DNA from: PALSA-693 sp963780345
GTDB taxonomy: Bacteria; Actinomycetota; Acidimicrobiia; Acidimicrobiales; Palsa-688
Length of the DNA: 64,000 nucleotides
Direction of reading: 5' to 3'
NCBI GenBank assembly: GCA_963780345.1
Contig: CAWABU010000006.1
Location: forward strand, 558,001-622,000
In this document: positions 7,101 to 16,370 of the stretch, in pieces
Numbering within the stretch: the stretch's first letter is position 1
Layout of the letters: each line of letters begins with the position of its first letter
The notes under the pieces: generated by a model
Told to the model about the DNA's origin: nothing
The model's input: only the letters and a program-made list of their open reading frames with translations
Databases searched by the model: none
Made by a program: the position numbers and the translations under genes

Positions 7101-7861
7101 TCAGAACTCCACCAGCCGGGCGCGCAGGATGTTGAGCTGCCGCTCGGGCACGCCGGACCGGGTCAGGAACTCCGGGACCGACCCGTACCTGGACCGGAGG
7201 CCGTCGAGGAAGTCGAGAATCCGCTCCGGCCGGGGGCGCGCCGTTCGGGCGGGATCTGGGCCAGAAACGCCGCGAACTCCGGCTCATGCTGTTCGATCCA
7301 GGGTGTGCTCCTGACCTGGGTCGCTTCCGTGAGGCAGTAGTCGGACGCGATCGTCTCGTCTGGCACTCCGAGGACGTCCAGCATCAGGGCCGCCACGATG
7401 CCGGTGCGATCCTTGCCCGAGGTGCAGTGGAACACGGCCGGGAGCGCATCCTCGCCCGCCAGGATCCGGAACGTCTCCGCCACCGATGGGGCAAACTCCT
7501 CGGCGATCCGAACGTAGCCCTCGCCAGGGCTCGACTCCTCAAGCGGAAGGACCAACTCCGACGGGTCCCGGGGCGACAACTGGAGGTTGTCCAGCATCGG
7601 AACGTTGTGCCAGGTGAGGCCGGCTTCACTGATGCCGAGTCGCCCGTACTGGTCGATCTCGGTCGAGGAACGCAGATCGACGACGGTCCGCAACCCCAGA
7701 GCGCGGAACACCTCGACGTCGGCGACAGTGAGCCGATGCAAGGTGTCGGAGCGATACACGGTCCCCCACCGCAGATGTCGCTCATCGACCGTCGGATAAC
7801 CCCCGAGATCGCGGAAGTTGAAGCAGGCCTCGAAGTCGACGTGCCGCGTGGTCCGGTCCAT
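7101..7861 (-). CDS. Tyrosine/serine (dual-specificity-type) protein phosphatase, frameshifted in this sequence
   Basis: From ATG 7861 the protein starts FEACFNFRDLGGYPT and carries the catalytic loop HCTSGKDRTGI, the C-x5-R signature of the Y_phosphatase3 (lipid/protein tyrosine phosphatase) family. As written, the frame slides at a run of five G (7232-7236) and would end at 7163 with an unrelated tail. Adding one base there restores RPERILDFLDGLRSRYGSV through to a stop at 7101, giving 253 residues, the normal family length. I therefore annotate the restored span. Sequencing error or a real frameshift are both possible. The substrate is unknown. Confidence 0.8.
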
Positions 7862-7933
7862 GGCGGCCGATCTTACGGGCGGGGCCGCCCGGGCTCGTTC
7901 GACGTGGACGCCGGCGACAGGCGACAATAGGAC

Positions 7934-8146
7934 ATGGCCGAAACCTGGAAGAACGCCCCCGCCGCCGACGTGAAACCCGGCGACCAGATCCGTTTAGCGT
8001 CGGGTCAGTCGCTCCTCGTCTCCCGTGTCGAACCAGCGTTTATGGGGATCCCGGGAATGATCGCGTTCATAGAAGACACACCGGAACGGTGGTTCAAGCA
8101 GCCGATGCCGAGCGCGAACTCGGTGGAGATCCTGCAGGCCGGCTGA
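7934..8146 (+). CDS. Small conserved hypothetical protein
   Basis: 70 residues starting ATGGCCGAAACC. The sequence (ADVKPGDQIRLASGQSLLVS, then FIEDTPERWFKQPMP) reads as a compact beta-rich domain with a 'K-P-G-D' turn, as seen in small SH3-like barrels. No family is recognised. It is divergent from the phosphatase gene with about 70 bp between the starts. Confidence 0.55.
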   Translation: MAETWKNAPAADVKPGDQIRLASGQSLLVSRVEPAFMGIPGMIAFIEDTPERWFKQPMPSANSVEILQAG

Positions 8147-8209
8147 TCACGCCGCGGGCCGGCAGCCCGAGTTGGTCCGCCACCCGTCTCCTGCAGCAGA
8201 CTGGTGGAC

Positions 8210-8497
8210 ATGATCCGACTCAGCGTGTTCTACCCCACCACCGAGGGTGCCACCTTCGATCACGACTACTACCGGGACAGCCACATTCCTCTGGCCGTCA
8301 AGACCTGGGGTCTCGACGGCGCCGAGATCGACCGTGGCCTGGACGGGCCGTACGTCGCCGCCGTTCACTTCCGGTTCCCGTCGCAAGATGCCATGAACAA
8401 GGCCATGCAGGCCGAGGGCACCCCGGCCATCATGGCCGACGTCGCCAACTACACGACCATCACTCCGGTGCTGCAGACCAGCGAGATCGTCAGCTAG
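8210..8497 (+). CDS. EthD-family (dimeric alpha/beta barrel) protein
   Basis: 95 residues from ATG 8210; a GTG two codons upstream is an alternative. The start MIRLSVFYP and the HDYYRDSHIPL segment are the hallmark of EthD-type ferredoxin-fold dimers, in which the 'Y-x-x-x-H-x-P' stretch lines the pocket. Members of this fold support oxidative catabolism or act as small cofactor-free enzymes. No neighbouring oxygenase is present, so the specific role is not clear. It faces the 3' end of the PHA synthase gene. Confidence 0.75.
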   Translation: MIRLSVFYPTTEGATFDHDYYRDSHIPLAVKTWGLDGAEIDRGLDGPYVAAVHFRFPSQDAMNKAMQAEGTPAIMADVANYTTITPVLQTSEIVS

Positions 8498-8527
8498 CCA
8501 GCTGGTGCGACTCCTGGCCGGGTCCGG

Positions 8528-10213
8528 TCAGAGCCGGCGATGCACATAGGTGCCCGGAGCGTCAGCCAGCACCGGGTAGTCGCGGTTGCCCAGCGCCTTC
8601 GGCGCCGGGCGGTCGGCCGGGCATCGGGCGAGGGCCCAATCCGCCCAGTGGTCCCACCAGGTTCCAGGATTGCGGTCCGCAGCCTCCAACCAGGCGTCGG
8701 GGTCCGCGGCTGGCACCGGCCCGGCGAAGTAATGGGCCTTCGGGTTGCCGGGCGGGTTCACCTGGGCCTGGATATGACCGGCGTTGCTCAAGATAAACGT
8801 GCTCGGGCCGCTCATGAGCTGGGTGGCCCGGTAGCACCCCTTCCAGGGGGTGAGATGGTCGGTGGTCGCCCCGGTGACGTAGGTCTCCATCTTGATCCGC
8901 GATAGATCAACAGGAGTGCCGAGCACCCGGACGGCTCCGGGCTGAGACAGGACGTTCCGACCGAAAATGTCCAAGAACTGACCGTGCAGCTTTGCCGGCA
9001 GGTTGGTCGCATCGGCATTCCAGGTCAGGATGTCGAAGACAGGAGGATCCTGCCCCAGAAGGTAGTTGTTGACCCAGTAGTTCCACACCAGGTCGTTGGG
9101 CCGGAGCCAGCTGAAGATGGAACCCAGGGCGGCGCCGTCCAGGACGCCGGCCCGCCGCGAACTCGACTTCGACACCCGGAGCAGAGCCGGGTCGGACATC
9201 ATTCCGATGAGCGCCGGGACCTCGAAATCGAGCAGCGTGACCGCGAACGACGCGGTGTTGACCCGGTCGTCATCGATGGCCGCCAGGTGGCCCAGGGTGG
9301 CAGCGGTGGTGATCCCCCCGGCGCAGAACCCGAACACGTCGGCGTCCTCGCTCCCGGTCAATGATCGGGCCGCGTCGATGGCGCCGATGATCGTGGTGGC
9401 GTACTCATCGAGACCCCACTCGGCATGTTCGGGCTCCGGGTTGCGCCAGCTCATCATGAAAACCTGCACGCCGCGGCTGACCTCGTACTCGACCAGGCTG
9501 CGACCCGGTGCCAGATCGAGGAAGTAGTACTTGTTGATCTGCGGTGGCACGATCACCACGGGCCGGGCGCGCACCATGGGCGTGGTCGGCGCGTAGCGGA
9601 TCAGCTCGCATCGCTCGTCACGCCACACGACGGCTCCGGGGGTGACGGCCAGGTCCTCCCCGACCTTGAGGACCCCCTCCTTCACCTGGGCTGGCATGCC
9701 GCCATTGCGGCGCAAGTCCCGGAGGAAGGTCAGGGCGCCCCGGGCCATACTTTTACCGCCCGTCTCAAACGCTCGTTTCAGGGCCGCTGGATTTAGAGCG
9801 AGGAAGTTCGTCGGGGCCAGGGCGGAGGTGAGGACCGTCATCGCGAATCGGGACCGCTCGGTTGTCCGCCAGTCCGCCGTCGGGTCCTCCGACAAGGTCA
9901 GCATGGCGTCCGACCAGGCCAGGTAGGCCTGCATCAAGCGCTGGTAGCCCGGGTTGTCGGTCCAGGCGGGGTCGGCAAAGCGCCAGTCGCCGCGCTGGGC
10001 CTCGATTCTGGACGCGCCCATGGCCACACGCGCCAGCTCCGCGGACAACTCCGCACTGGCGCGGGCGACGCGGGGCACGCTCGCAAGACCCTGGGCGAGC
10101 GACCGGGTGAAGGATTGCACATCCCAGACCCCGAGGTCCTCGCCCCCGAACACCGCTTCCGGCGCGTCGGCGAACATCTGTTCCGAAGACGCCTGCGCAG
10201 TAGAGGTTGCCAT
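8528..10213 (-). CDS. phaC: Class I poly(3-hydroxyalkanoate) synthase
   Basis: 561 residues from ATG 10213, which has a GGAAGGA Shine-Dalgarno. PhaC polymerises 3-hydroxyacyl-CoA into storage polyester at the granule surface. The lipase-like box GFCAGG holds the catalytic cysteine (C297), and later motifs DHLTPWKG and NAGHIQ supply the Asp and His of the triad. The N-terminal domain (about 1-190) precedes an alpha/beta hydrolase core with IVPPQINKYYFLDL. The length matches class I synthases, which work without PhaE. An SDR gene lies upstream on the same strand, and a thiolase is present about 18 kb away. Confidence 0.93.
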   Translation of the reverse strand: MATSTAQASSEQMFADAPEAVFGGEDLGVWDVQSFTRSLAQGLASVPRVARASAELSAELARVAMGASRIEAQRGDWRFADPAWTDNPGYQRLMQAYLAWSDAMLTLSEDPTADWRTTERSRFAMTVLTSALAPTNFLALNPAALKRAFETGGKSMARGALTFLRDLRRNGGMPAQVKEGVLKVGEDLAVTPGAVVWRDERCELIRYAPTTPMVRARPVVIVPPQINKYYFLDLAPGRSLVEYEVSRGVQVFMMSWRNPEPEHAEWGLDEYATTIIGAIDAARSLTGSEDADVFGFCAGGITTAATLGHLAAIDDDRVNTASFAVTLLDFEVPALIGMMSDPALLRVSKSSSRRAGVLDGAALGSIFSWLRPNDLVWNYWVNNYLLGQDPPVFDILTWNADATNLPAKLHGQFLDIFGRNVLSQPGAVRVLGTPVDLSRIKMETYVTGATTDHLTPWKGCYRATQLMSGPSTFILSNAGHIQAQVNPPGNPKAHYFAGPVPAADPDAWLEAADRNPGTWWDHWADWALARCPADRPAPKALGNRDYPVLADAPGTYVHRRL

Positions 10214-10363
10214 TGCGAATCCTTCCCAATGGACAGTCCAACCAGCGATCGGACTCAGAGGGAATGTACCCCAGCCGCGCCAGGTGCCCGAACGCCACCG
10301 GCGCCCGGGCACCTCGACTCGTCGTCGGACCTCGGATGTGCCGCTCGGCGGGCGGCTTCCCGC

Positions 10364-11266
10364 TCAGGCGCCCCGGTACGGGTTGTTGAGCTGGAAGGGC
10401 GTGTCCGCCAGGCGGGCGGCCTCCTTCTGCAGCTCCTCGACGGTCCACTGACCATCTTTGTGGATCTCGTCGATGATGGCGAACGGCTGGAAGAGGAAGA
10501 CGTCGCCCCCGCTGACCAGGAACACCCGGCCTTTGATGGGGCAGTCGGCGGTGCACAGGTAAGCGACGAAGGGGGCGATATTCGACGGATCCTGTCGCGA
10601 CCAACCCTCGGCCTCCGCCGGCGCCTGAGCACCCGGAACCGTCGCAATCAGCCTGGTCCACGCTGACGGCGCGATGGCATTGACCCGGACCCCGTACCGC
10701 TCCAGCTCCTTCTGGGCGATGATGGTCAAACTGGTGATACCGGTCTTGGCGGCGCCGTAGTTGGTCTGGCCCGGATTGTTGAACAGCCCGGACGTGGACG
10801 AGGTGTTGACGACCGCGGCGTTGACCGGCCGCCCGGCCTTGCTCTGCTCCCGCCAGTAGGCGCCGGCGAAGCGCATGGGCGCGAAATGTCCCTTCAGGTG
10901 GACCCGAATGACGTCGTCCCATTCCGCCTCGGACATGTTCACCAGCATGCGGTCGCGCAGGATGCCGGCATTGTTGACGAGCACGTTCAGATCACCGAAG
11001 GTGTCGATCGCCGTCTGGATCAGTCGTTCCGCGCCGTCGAACTCGGCCACATTGTCGGTGTTGGCGACGGCCTCGCCGCCCAGGGCCTTGATCTCCTCGA
11101 CCACCTCGTGGGCGGGACCGGTGTCGGCACCCGAGCCGTCCTCGGCACCGCCCAGGTCGTTGACCACGACCTTGGCTCCCTCGCGGGCGAAGAGAAGCGC
11201 ATGCTCGCGGCCGATCCCCCGACCTGCACCCGTGATCACCGCGATTCGACCGTCCAATGCGCCCAC
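10364..11266 (-). CDS. SDR family oxidoreductase (hydroxyacyl-CoA dehydrogenase-like)
   Basis: 300 residues. The NAD(P)-binding motif GAGRGIGREHALLFA, VVVNDLGG after the second strand, NNAGILRD, and the catalytic Ser with YGAAK are all present. The DLGG-containing loop and the C-terminal tail resemble the dehydrogenase part of peroxisomal-type multifunctional (HSD17B4-like) enzymes, so a 3-hydroxyacyl-CoA substrate is plausible. GTG 11266 is preferred because an AAGGAG Shine-Dalgarno sits 6 nt before it, inside a longer possible reading from 11284. It is transcribed toward phaC, about 150 bp upstream, and might feed or drain its substrate pool. Confidence 0.88.
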   Translation of the reverse strand: MGALDGRIAVITGAGRGIGREHALLFAREGAKVVVNDLGGAEDGSGADTGPAHEVVEEIKALGGEAVANTDNVAEFDGAERLIQTAIDTFGDLNVLVNNAGILRDRMLVNMSEAEWDDVIRVHLKGHFAPMRFAGAYWREQSKAGRPVNAAVVNTSSTSGLFNNPGQTNYGAAKTGITSLTIIAQKELERYGVRVNAIAPSAWTRLIATVPGAQAPAEAEGWSRQDPSNIAPFVAYLCTADCPIKGRVFLVSGGDVFLFQPFAIIDEIHKDGQWTVEELQKEAARLADTPFQLNNPYRGA

Positions 11267-11391
11267 ATCCGTCTCCTTTGTCACAACGGCCCGAAGGCCT
11301 CGGGCCGGTTACCCGGTCCCTCAACTTACGTCAACAGTGGCCCGGCCCGCCGGTTCGCCAGCCCGGACCGGGCCCGGGGTTCGGCTCCTGG

Positions 11392-12231
11392 TCAGGAGTC
11401 GTCCTGGTCTTCGGGCGCCGGAGGGATCACCGCGATCGGAATCGGGCTGGCCGTCACCAGATAGCTGACGACGCTGCCGATTCGCAGGGCGCGGAGTCCT
11501 CCTGACCCCCGGCGACCGACCACCAGCAGCGCCGCCTGTTCGCGCCCCGCCAGTCCGACCAGCGCCGAGCGCGGGTCGCCTTCCACCTCCATGGCCTGCA
11601 CGTCCGGGCTGACGTCGCCGGCCCAGACCTCGATGGATCGACCGGCTTCGGCGGTCAGCCGCTCGTGGAGCCGCGGCCGGACCTCGGAGCTGCCCGTCTG
11701 CCAGACGTGCGCAGCCACCACGCGCCCCCCTGTCGCTCGGCCCAGGGCGACGGCCCACTCCAGGGCGGCGTGGGCGCTGGCGCTCCCGTCGTGGCCGACC
11801 AGGATGGTGGTCCCGGAAAGTGGCGCTATTGGCTCCTGCCTCACGATCAGGACCGGGCAGGGAGCGTGCTCGATGCACTCACGACTCACCGAACCGAGCA
11901 GCAGTCCCAGGAAGCCACCCCGGCCCCGGGAGCCGAGTACGAGCCCGCTCTCCGGGGTCACCCGCTCCAGCAGGGCGGTCACGGTGGGCCCCCGCACCGC
12001 CTCGAAGGTGACCCCGGTGCCGGCGGGAAGTCCGTCGAGCAGTGGCGTCGCCGTCCGTGCGAGCTCTCGTCGGACCCGGTCAGCCGTCTCTGGGGCCAGG
12101 TTGGGATCGCCTCCCTCCCACGCCTCCAGGACGGTCAACCCGATCTGGGCGGCCCCAGCGACCGCGGCCGCCCAGCGAAGGGCCCACCGGCTCTCATCGG
12201 ACCCGTCAAAGCCTACGACCAGTTCGTTCAT
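11392..12231 (-). CDS. Universal stress protein (tandem UspA domains)
   Basis: 279 residues from ATG 12231, preceded by GGGAG. Two UspA domains are visible. The first starts ELVVGFDGSDESRWALRWA and ends with VLGSRGRGGFLGLLLGSVS; the second starts TILVGHDGSASAHAALEWA and ends with VVGRRGSGGLRALRIGSV. Both carry the G-2x-G-9x-G-(S/T) ATP-binding pattern typical of actinobacterial tandem Usp proteins. The role is probably stress or dormancy signalling; no partner is evident nearby. Confidence 0.92.
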   Translation of the reverse strand: MNELVVGFDGSDESRWALRWAAAVAGAAQIGLTVLEAWEGGDPNLAPETADRVRRELARTATPLLDGLPAGTGVTFEAVRGPTVTALLERVTPESGLVLGSRGRGGFLGLLLGSVSRECIEHAPCPVLIVRQEPIAPLSGTTILVGHDGSASAHAALEWAVALGRATGGRVVAAHVWQTGSSEVRPRLHERLTAEAGRSIEVWAGDVSPDVQAMEVEGDPRSALVGLAGREQAALLVVGRRGSGGLRALRIGSVVSYLVTASPIPIAVIPPAPEDQDDS

Positions 12232-12684
12232 GAAACTCCCGTTCGTCAACCCGGGCACGGCGCCGGAGGAGGATCATAGGCGGGGCGTTCGGCCCTTATC
12301 GACGTTGGCCAGGCCTACTCATAGGCTGTCCACACCTCAAGTCGGCGCCGGACCAAACAGCTCCGGCAGGGATCGGTTACGGCCCGGAGCGAAACCACGG
12401 TTGCGAGGTCCGCGGTCTCAACCAGATGATGTTCCGTTTGCTAGCGACGATTTCTGTAGGCCGTTTACGTAAAGTCATGGTTCGACGTTGCAATCGGGTA
12501 GTCGAAGTTCTGGAACGCGGCAAGGGCTCACGAGTCTGTGTCATGAGCGTGTGGCGTCGACCTTGGTCAAAAGTCGCTGGTTCGAGCCTCTCTATTTCGT
12601 GGGCTTCGATACCATCGCTGACGCCGTTTTCACGTTCGGCCAGGCTGGGGCCTCTGCTGCTGTCGTGGACAGGGTCGCGTCCGG
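12232..12684. other. Intergenic stretch without a supported gene
   Basis: About 450 bp between a divergent stress-protein start and the M48 protease 3' end. It is less GC-rich than its neighbours in the middle. One stretch near 12575-12600 looks like a tRNA T-loop (GGTTCGAGCC), but no cloverleaf forms around it. No convincing reading frame, terminator or repeat was recognised. Confidence 0.5.
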
Positions 12685-13548
12685 TCAGGCGGCGTCCTCA
12701 GCGGGGCGCGGTTGGGACACCGTGTTCCCCGGACCGAACAGACCGAGCTGGTAGAGCCGCCAGATCCGCCGCACGGTCCAGGGGTGCGATCGAGGGAGCT
12801 GAGCGAGTGTTACCCAGAAGCCGTCGAGATTGCGTCCCTGGTCGACCAGCTCACCGACCGCCACGTTGTCGGCCGCGTAGCGTCCGGCCGCCAGCAAGAT
12901 CAGACCCAGCTCGCCCTTCGGCTCGAGCGCGGCCCCGTTGCGATCGCAGGAGTACTCCCGCAATCGGGACAGCGTCGGTCCCAGAATCGGAATCAGTTGC
13001 GAGTAGCAGAGCGACAGGTTGTACCACAGGGCGACGTGATGGAGCCGGATGTGCGCCATCTCGTGGCCGAGGATGAACCGCGTTCCCTCGCGATTGTCAT
13101 GGCGGAGATTCGCGAACAGTTCGTTGGACAGCACGATGTAGTTGTTCGTCCATCCGCTCTGAGCCGCGAAGGCGTTGAGCGTGCCATTTCCATTACCGAG
13201 AAAGACGGACGGGGTCGGGGTCACCCGTAGAGTCGCGGCGAAATCATCCACGGAGGCATACAGGTCCGGGAACTGAGTGCGCGACAACTGCACCGCCGTC
13301 CCGCGGGTCGATGCTCGCTGGATCTGGCGCACGACCAGCAGCGACGGGGCCACCAGCAAGATGGCGGCGGCGACCGCACGAATGGTCGCGTCCCAGTTGG
13401 TATCACGCAAGGAAGGAGGAATGAAAGCGGTCGATACCAGGAAGGCGATGAGAACGGCCAGGATGGCGACGTTCAGCACCACCATCAATACGAACATCCG
13501 AATCTCGGCGGGATGGCGGAGCGGAAGCCGGTCTGCCACCCGAGCCAT
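12685..13548 (-). CDS. M48-family membrane metalloprotease (HtpX-like)
   Basis: 287 residues. Two hydrophobic segments near the N-terminus (about 17-42 and 57-75) anchor it in the membrane. The zinc site is HEMAH within ILGHEMAHIRLHH, with the third ligand Glu in SRLREYSCDRNG about 55 residues later, as in Ste24/HtpX proteases. These proteases degrade misfolded membrane proteins or process peptides. It is shorter than Ste24 and close to HtpX in size. It is divergently transcribed from the DGPF/ECF42 operon, with 190 bp between the starts. Confidence 0.9.
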   Translation of the reverse strand: MARVADRLPLRHPAEIRMFVLMVVLNVAILAVLIAFLVSTAFIPPSLRDTNWDATIRAVAAAILLVAPSLLVVRQIQRASTRGTAVQLSRTQFPDLYASVDDFAATLRVTPTPSVFLGNGNGTLNAFAAQSGWTNNYIVLSNELFANLRHDNREGTRFILGHEMAHIRLHHVALWYNLSLCYSQLIPILGPTLSRLREYSCDRNGAALEPKGELGLILLAAGRYAADNVAVGELVDQGRNLDGFWVTLAQLPRSHPWTVRRIWRLYQLGLFGPGNTVSQPRPAEDAA

Positions 13549-13661
13549 GGTAGTTGCCTCCCTCGTTTGGCATCACCGGCGCCTTGTCCCGCCACCAGCA
13601 AGCATGGTCACCTTCGCCACCCTCAGAAGTCTGCGCATCGCCTCCAATTCTGATGGTTCCA

Positions 13662-13667
13662 TGTCGA
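13662..13667 (+). promoter_or_regulatory. Possible ECF42-type -35 element (TGTCGA)
   Basis: TGTCGA lies 72 nt upstream of the DGPF-protein start. From my recollection of the family, ECF42 promoters carry TGTCGA at -35, so this would allow the sigma factor encoded next door to control its own operon. The -10 is not clear; CGCTC near 13685 is at about the right distance. Confidence 0.4.
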
Positions 13668-13738
13668 GGAAGCGTGGCCGGCTCCGCTCATCAGATGAGG
13701 GCCGCGACCGAGGCGGCCGACAACGAGAGGAAAACAGC

Positions 13739-14149
13739 ATGCCGAAGTACCTGCTACTCAAGCACTACCGGGGCGGACCGGCGCCGCACCGTTCCGTGCC
13801 GCCGATCGACCAGTGGGCTCCAGAGGACGTCGAGGCGCACATGGCGTTCCTGAGTCACGTCAACGAGGTGCTCCAGGAAAACGGAGAGTATGTCGACGCC
13901 CAGGCGCTGACGCCAGTGCGCACCTGGGTGCGCTACGGCGGTCCGGAGGCGGCGCCTGTCACTACCGACGGCCCCCTGCCGGAGACCAGCGATCTGGTCG
14001 CGGGCTGGTACATGATCGACGTCGAGTCCTACGAGCGCGCCGTCGAGTTGGCGGCCTACGTCTCCTCCGAGCCCGGCCCCGGAGGGGAGCCGCTCTACGA
14101 GTGGATTGACGTTCGGGAGATCATGTCCGAGGGGCCGGCGAACGATTGA
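13739..14149 (+). CDS. DGPF/YCII-related protein, partner of ECF42 sigma factor
   Basis: 136 residues from ATG 13739, with a GAGAGGAAA Shine-Dalgarno. It starts MPKYLLLKHYRGG and contains TTDGPLPETSDLVAGWYMIDV, in which DGP is the core of the DGPF/YCII signature, followed by the ferredoxin-like C-terminal half (YERAVELAAYVSSEPGP). DGPF proteins are small dimeric domains found almost always beside ECF42 sigma factors; their biochemical role is not settled. The stop overlaps the start of the sigma gene by 4 bp, a strong sign of coupling. Confidence 0.9.
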   Translation: MPKYLLLKHYRGGPAPHRSVPPIDQWAPEDVEAHMAFLSHVNEVLQENGEYVDAQALTPVRTWVRYGGPEAAPVTTDGPLPETSDLVAGWYMIDVESYERAVELAAYVSSEPGPGGEPLYEWIDVREIMSEGPAND

Positions 14150-15495
14150 CCGGGGTGGTCGACGGACCGGCAGGCCCGCGGGACGAAGGCGCGCTGCGCG
14201 CCCTCGTTCCCCGGGTGCTGGCGGACCTGGTCCGGCGGGGCGAGGACTTTGACGCCGCCGAGGACGCGCTGCAGGAGGCACTGCTGGAAGCGGTGCGGGT
14301 ATGGCCCGAGCACCCGCCCCGCCGGGCCCGGGCCTGGCTGGCGTCGGTCGCCACCCGGCGCCTGGTCGATGCCCGCCGCAGTGAAGCCGCCAGACACCGT
14401 CGCGAACAGGTGACGTACCTTGAGCCGCGGGCCGCGGCCACCGAGGCGGGCGACGACACCCTCTTTCTGCTCTTCTGCTGCTGCCACCCCGACCTGGCCC
14501 CTGCGTCCCAGGTGGCCGTCACCCTGCGCGCCGTCGGCGGCCTCACCACCCGGGAGATCGCCGACGCCTTCTACGTGCCGGAGGCCACGATGGCCCAGCG
14601 GATCACCCGGGCCAAGCAAGCCCTTCGGGGCCGCCGGCTGGACCAGCCCGGCGACCTCGCCGTCGTCCTGCGCGTGCTCTACCTCATCTACACGGCCGGC
14701 CACGCCGGCCGCCTGGATCTGGCCGGCGAGGCGATCCGGCTGGCCCGCCAACTCACCCTGGCCACCGAGGAACCGGAGGCGCGCGGACTGCTCGCGCTGA
14801 TGCTCCTCAACCACGCCCGCCTTCCGGCGCGGTTCGACTCAGAAGGTCGCATCGTCACGCTGGACCGACAGGACCGGGCCCGATGGGACCGCGCCGAGAT
14901 CGCCCAGGGGGTGCGGGTCCTGCAGTCGGCCCTGGCGCTGGAGCACCCCGGCCGCTATCAGATCGAGGCCGCTATCGCCGCGCTCCACGACGACGCGGCC
15001 AGCGCTCCGGAGACCGACTGGCCGCAGATCCTGGCCTGGTACGACGACCTGGTCGCCCTCAGCGCCGACCCGGTGCGCCAGGACCCCGCCGTCGTGCTCG
15101 GACGGGCCGTCGCCATCGGTCACGTCCGCGGTGCCGCCGCCGGGATACGCCAGACCGACCGGTTGCGCGGGGTACTCGACGACCGCTACCGGTGGCACGC
15201 CGTCCGGGCCTACCTGTACGAGCTCGGCGGAGACCTCCCTGCCGCCGCCACGGCCTATGCGGAGGCGGCCCGCCGGGCCACCGACATCGCCGAGCGCGAT
15301 CACCTGGTCCGTCAGGCGGCGCGAGCGAGGGCGGCGACCCAGAGGAAGGGGGTTGACCCGCCAGCGAGCTGGCCCGTCGTGGGCACCGGCGACGGCCAGA
15401 CCGAGGCCGGCAAACAGCTCGCGTCTCCGGCTTCGGGCGGCCAGGAAGAGGCTGCGTCCGATGATTCCGAGAGCCACCCCGCCGGCGATCTCTGA
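14146..15495 (+). CDS. ECF42-type RNA polymerase sigma factor with C-terminal TPR-like domain
   Basis: 449 residues. Region 2 is visible as FDAAEDALQEALLEAVRVWP and WLASVATRRLVDARR, and region 4 as LTTREIADAFYVPEATMAQRITRAK. A long helical C-terminal domain follows (about 170-400; NHARLPARFD, QDPAVVLGRAVA), typical of the ECF42 group, in which this extension replaces a classical anti-sigma factor. The preceding DGPF gene confirms the group. The start is a TTG overlapping the upstream stop; a GTG at 14155 is the alternative. The last 45 residues are low-complexity and may not be conserved. Confidence 0.92.
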   Translation: MTGVVDGPAGPRDEGALRALVPRVLADLVRRGEDFDAAEDALQEALLEAVRVWPEHPPRRARAWLASVATRRLVDARRSEAARHRREQVTYLEPRAAATEAGDDTLFLLFCCCHPDLAPASQVAVTLRAVGGLTTREIADAFYVPEATMAQRITRAKQALRGRRLDQPGDLAVVLRVLYLIYTAGHAGRLDLAGEAIRLARQLTLATEEPEARGLLALMLLNHARLPARFDSEGRIVTLDRQDRARWDRAEIAQGVRVLQSALALEHPGRYQIEAAIAALHDDAASAPETDWPQILAWYDDLVALSADPVRQDPAVVLGRAVAIGHVRGAAAGIRQTDRLRGVLDDRYRWHAVRAYLYELGGDLPAAATAYAEAARRATDIAERDHLVRQAARARAATQRKGVDPPASWPVVGTGDGQTEAGKQLASPASGGQEEAASDDSESHPAGDL

Positions 15496-15619
15496 GCCGA
15501 CGTGGGCTCCGGTGGTCGGGCAGGCCGGAGGCCGGAGTCTCCGCCGCCGGCGGGCCCAGAGAGGCCGCCGATTGCTCGACCGAGGCGTGAAGACCGGGTC
15601 AGGGTCCTAGGCTGCTGGT

Positions 15620-15940
15620 ATGAGCGTGCTCGATGCGACCTCTCCTTTGGATGGCTGGGCGTGGGAAGGCGGCGATGACGACGCTTCCATAAGCGATGAC
15701 GAGCTGGCATCTTTGGCCCTGGCCGCCGACCCCGAACCGGAGCTCGGTCCTGACGCCATTCCGCTCGCCCCGTATCGGAATCTGCCCTCCGCCTCGTTAC
15801 CGCTGTGGTACATGCCGCCAGTCAGGGGCCGAGCGCAGGGCGGCTGGCGCGTTCCGGTCGCGGCAAGCGTGATTCTTGCCCTCTTGGTCATCAACGCCCT
15901 TGGGCTGTGCATCTGCTACGGAGTCCTCGTCGCCGCCTGA
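15620..15940 (+). CDS. Small single-pass membrane protein, unknown function
   Basis: 106 residues. An acidic N-terminal half (GGDDDASISDDELASLALAA) and a proline-rich linker precede one C-terminal hydrophobic segment (VAASVILALLVINALGLCIC), so the acidic part would face the cytoplasm if the Arg-rich flank stays inside. No family is recognised. It could be restricted to related actinobacteria. Confidence 0.5.
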   Translation: MSVLDATSPLDGWAWEGGDDDASISDDELASLALAADPEPELGPDAIPLAPYRNLPSASLPLWYMPPVRGRAQGGWRVPVAASVILALLVINALGLCICYGVLVAA

Positions 15941-16154
15941 GCGAGCAGCCGACACCGGCGCTCACCCTTAGATCAATGGCTTGTACTGCGCCACATTTGA
16001 CGTTGATCGACGTATCGCGGGCGGCGACACTTCTGTCGTAGATCTCTCGCCAATCGCGCCGAATCCGGGTCAGGCGGCGAACCCAGCGACAGCTCTGGTC
16101 TCTTTGGAATACCTTGCTTGGCGACAGGGAGAACGCTGAGGATCGAAGCGGGGT

Positions 16155-16370
16155 TCACTCCACTGTTGCCGGCCCGGGAGCGGTGCGCCGACGGCGGATA
16201 CGGGCAGCCCACGCCAGTAGCGCCAATCCGACGACGACTGCGGCCCCGCCGAGCAGGGCGTACTGGGTGTGACCCGACATGCCTGAGCCGTGTAGCGCGC
16301 CGGCCCCTTGGGCGATCCATACGGCTCCCAGAGCGCAAAGGGCGACGCCAACGATCCCGCGGATCCACAT
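16155..16370 (-). CDS. Small two-helix membrane protein
   Basis: 71 residues with two hydrophobic helices, GIVGVALCALGAVWIAQGAG and YALLGGAAVVVGLALLAWAA, joined by a short polar loop (HGSGMSGHTQ) and closed by a basic tail. This layout is common among tiny actinobacterial membrane proteins of unknown function. The start is ATG 16370. Confidence 0.6.
   Translation of the reverse strand: MWIRGIVGVALCALGAVWIAQGAGALHGSGMSGHTQYALLGGAAVVVGLALLAWAARIRRRRTAPGPATVE

Noticed and set aside
12575..12600. tRNA T-loop-like GGTTCGAGCC in a gene-free stretch
   Set aside because: The flanking stem does not pair and no cloverleaf forms around it.
12426..13076. Plus-strand frames opposite the M48 protease
   Set aside because: They are shadows of the minus-strand gene, with Arg/Pro-rich translation and no domains.
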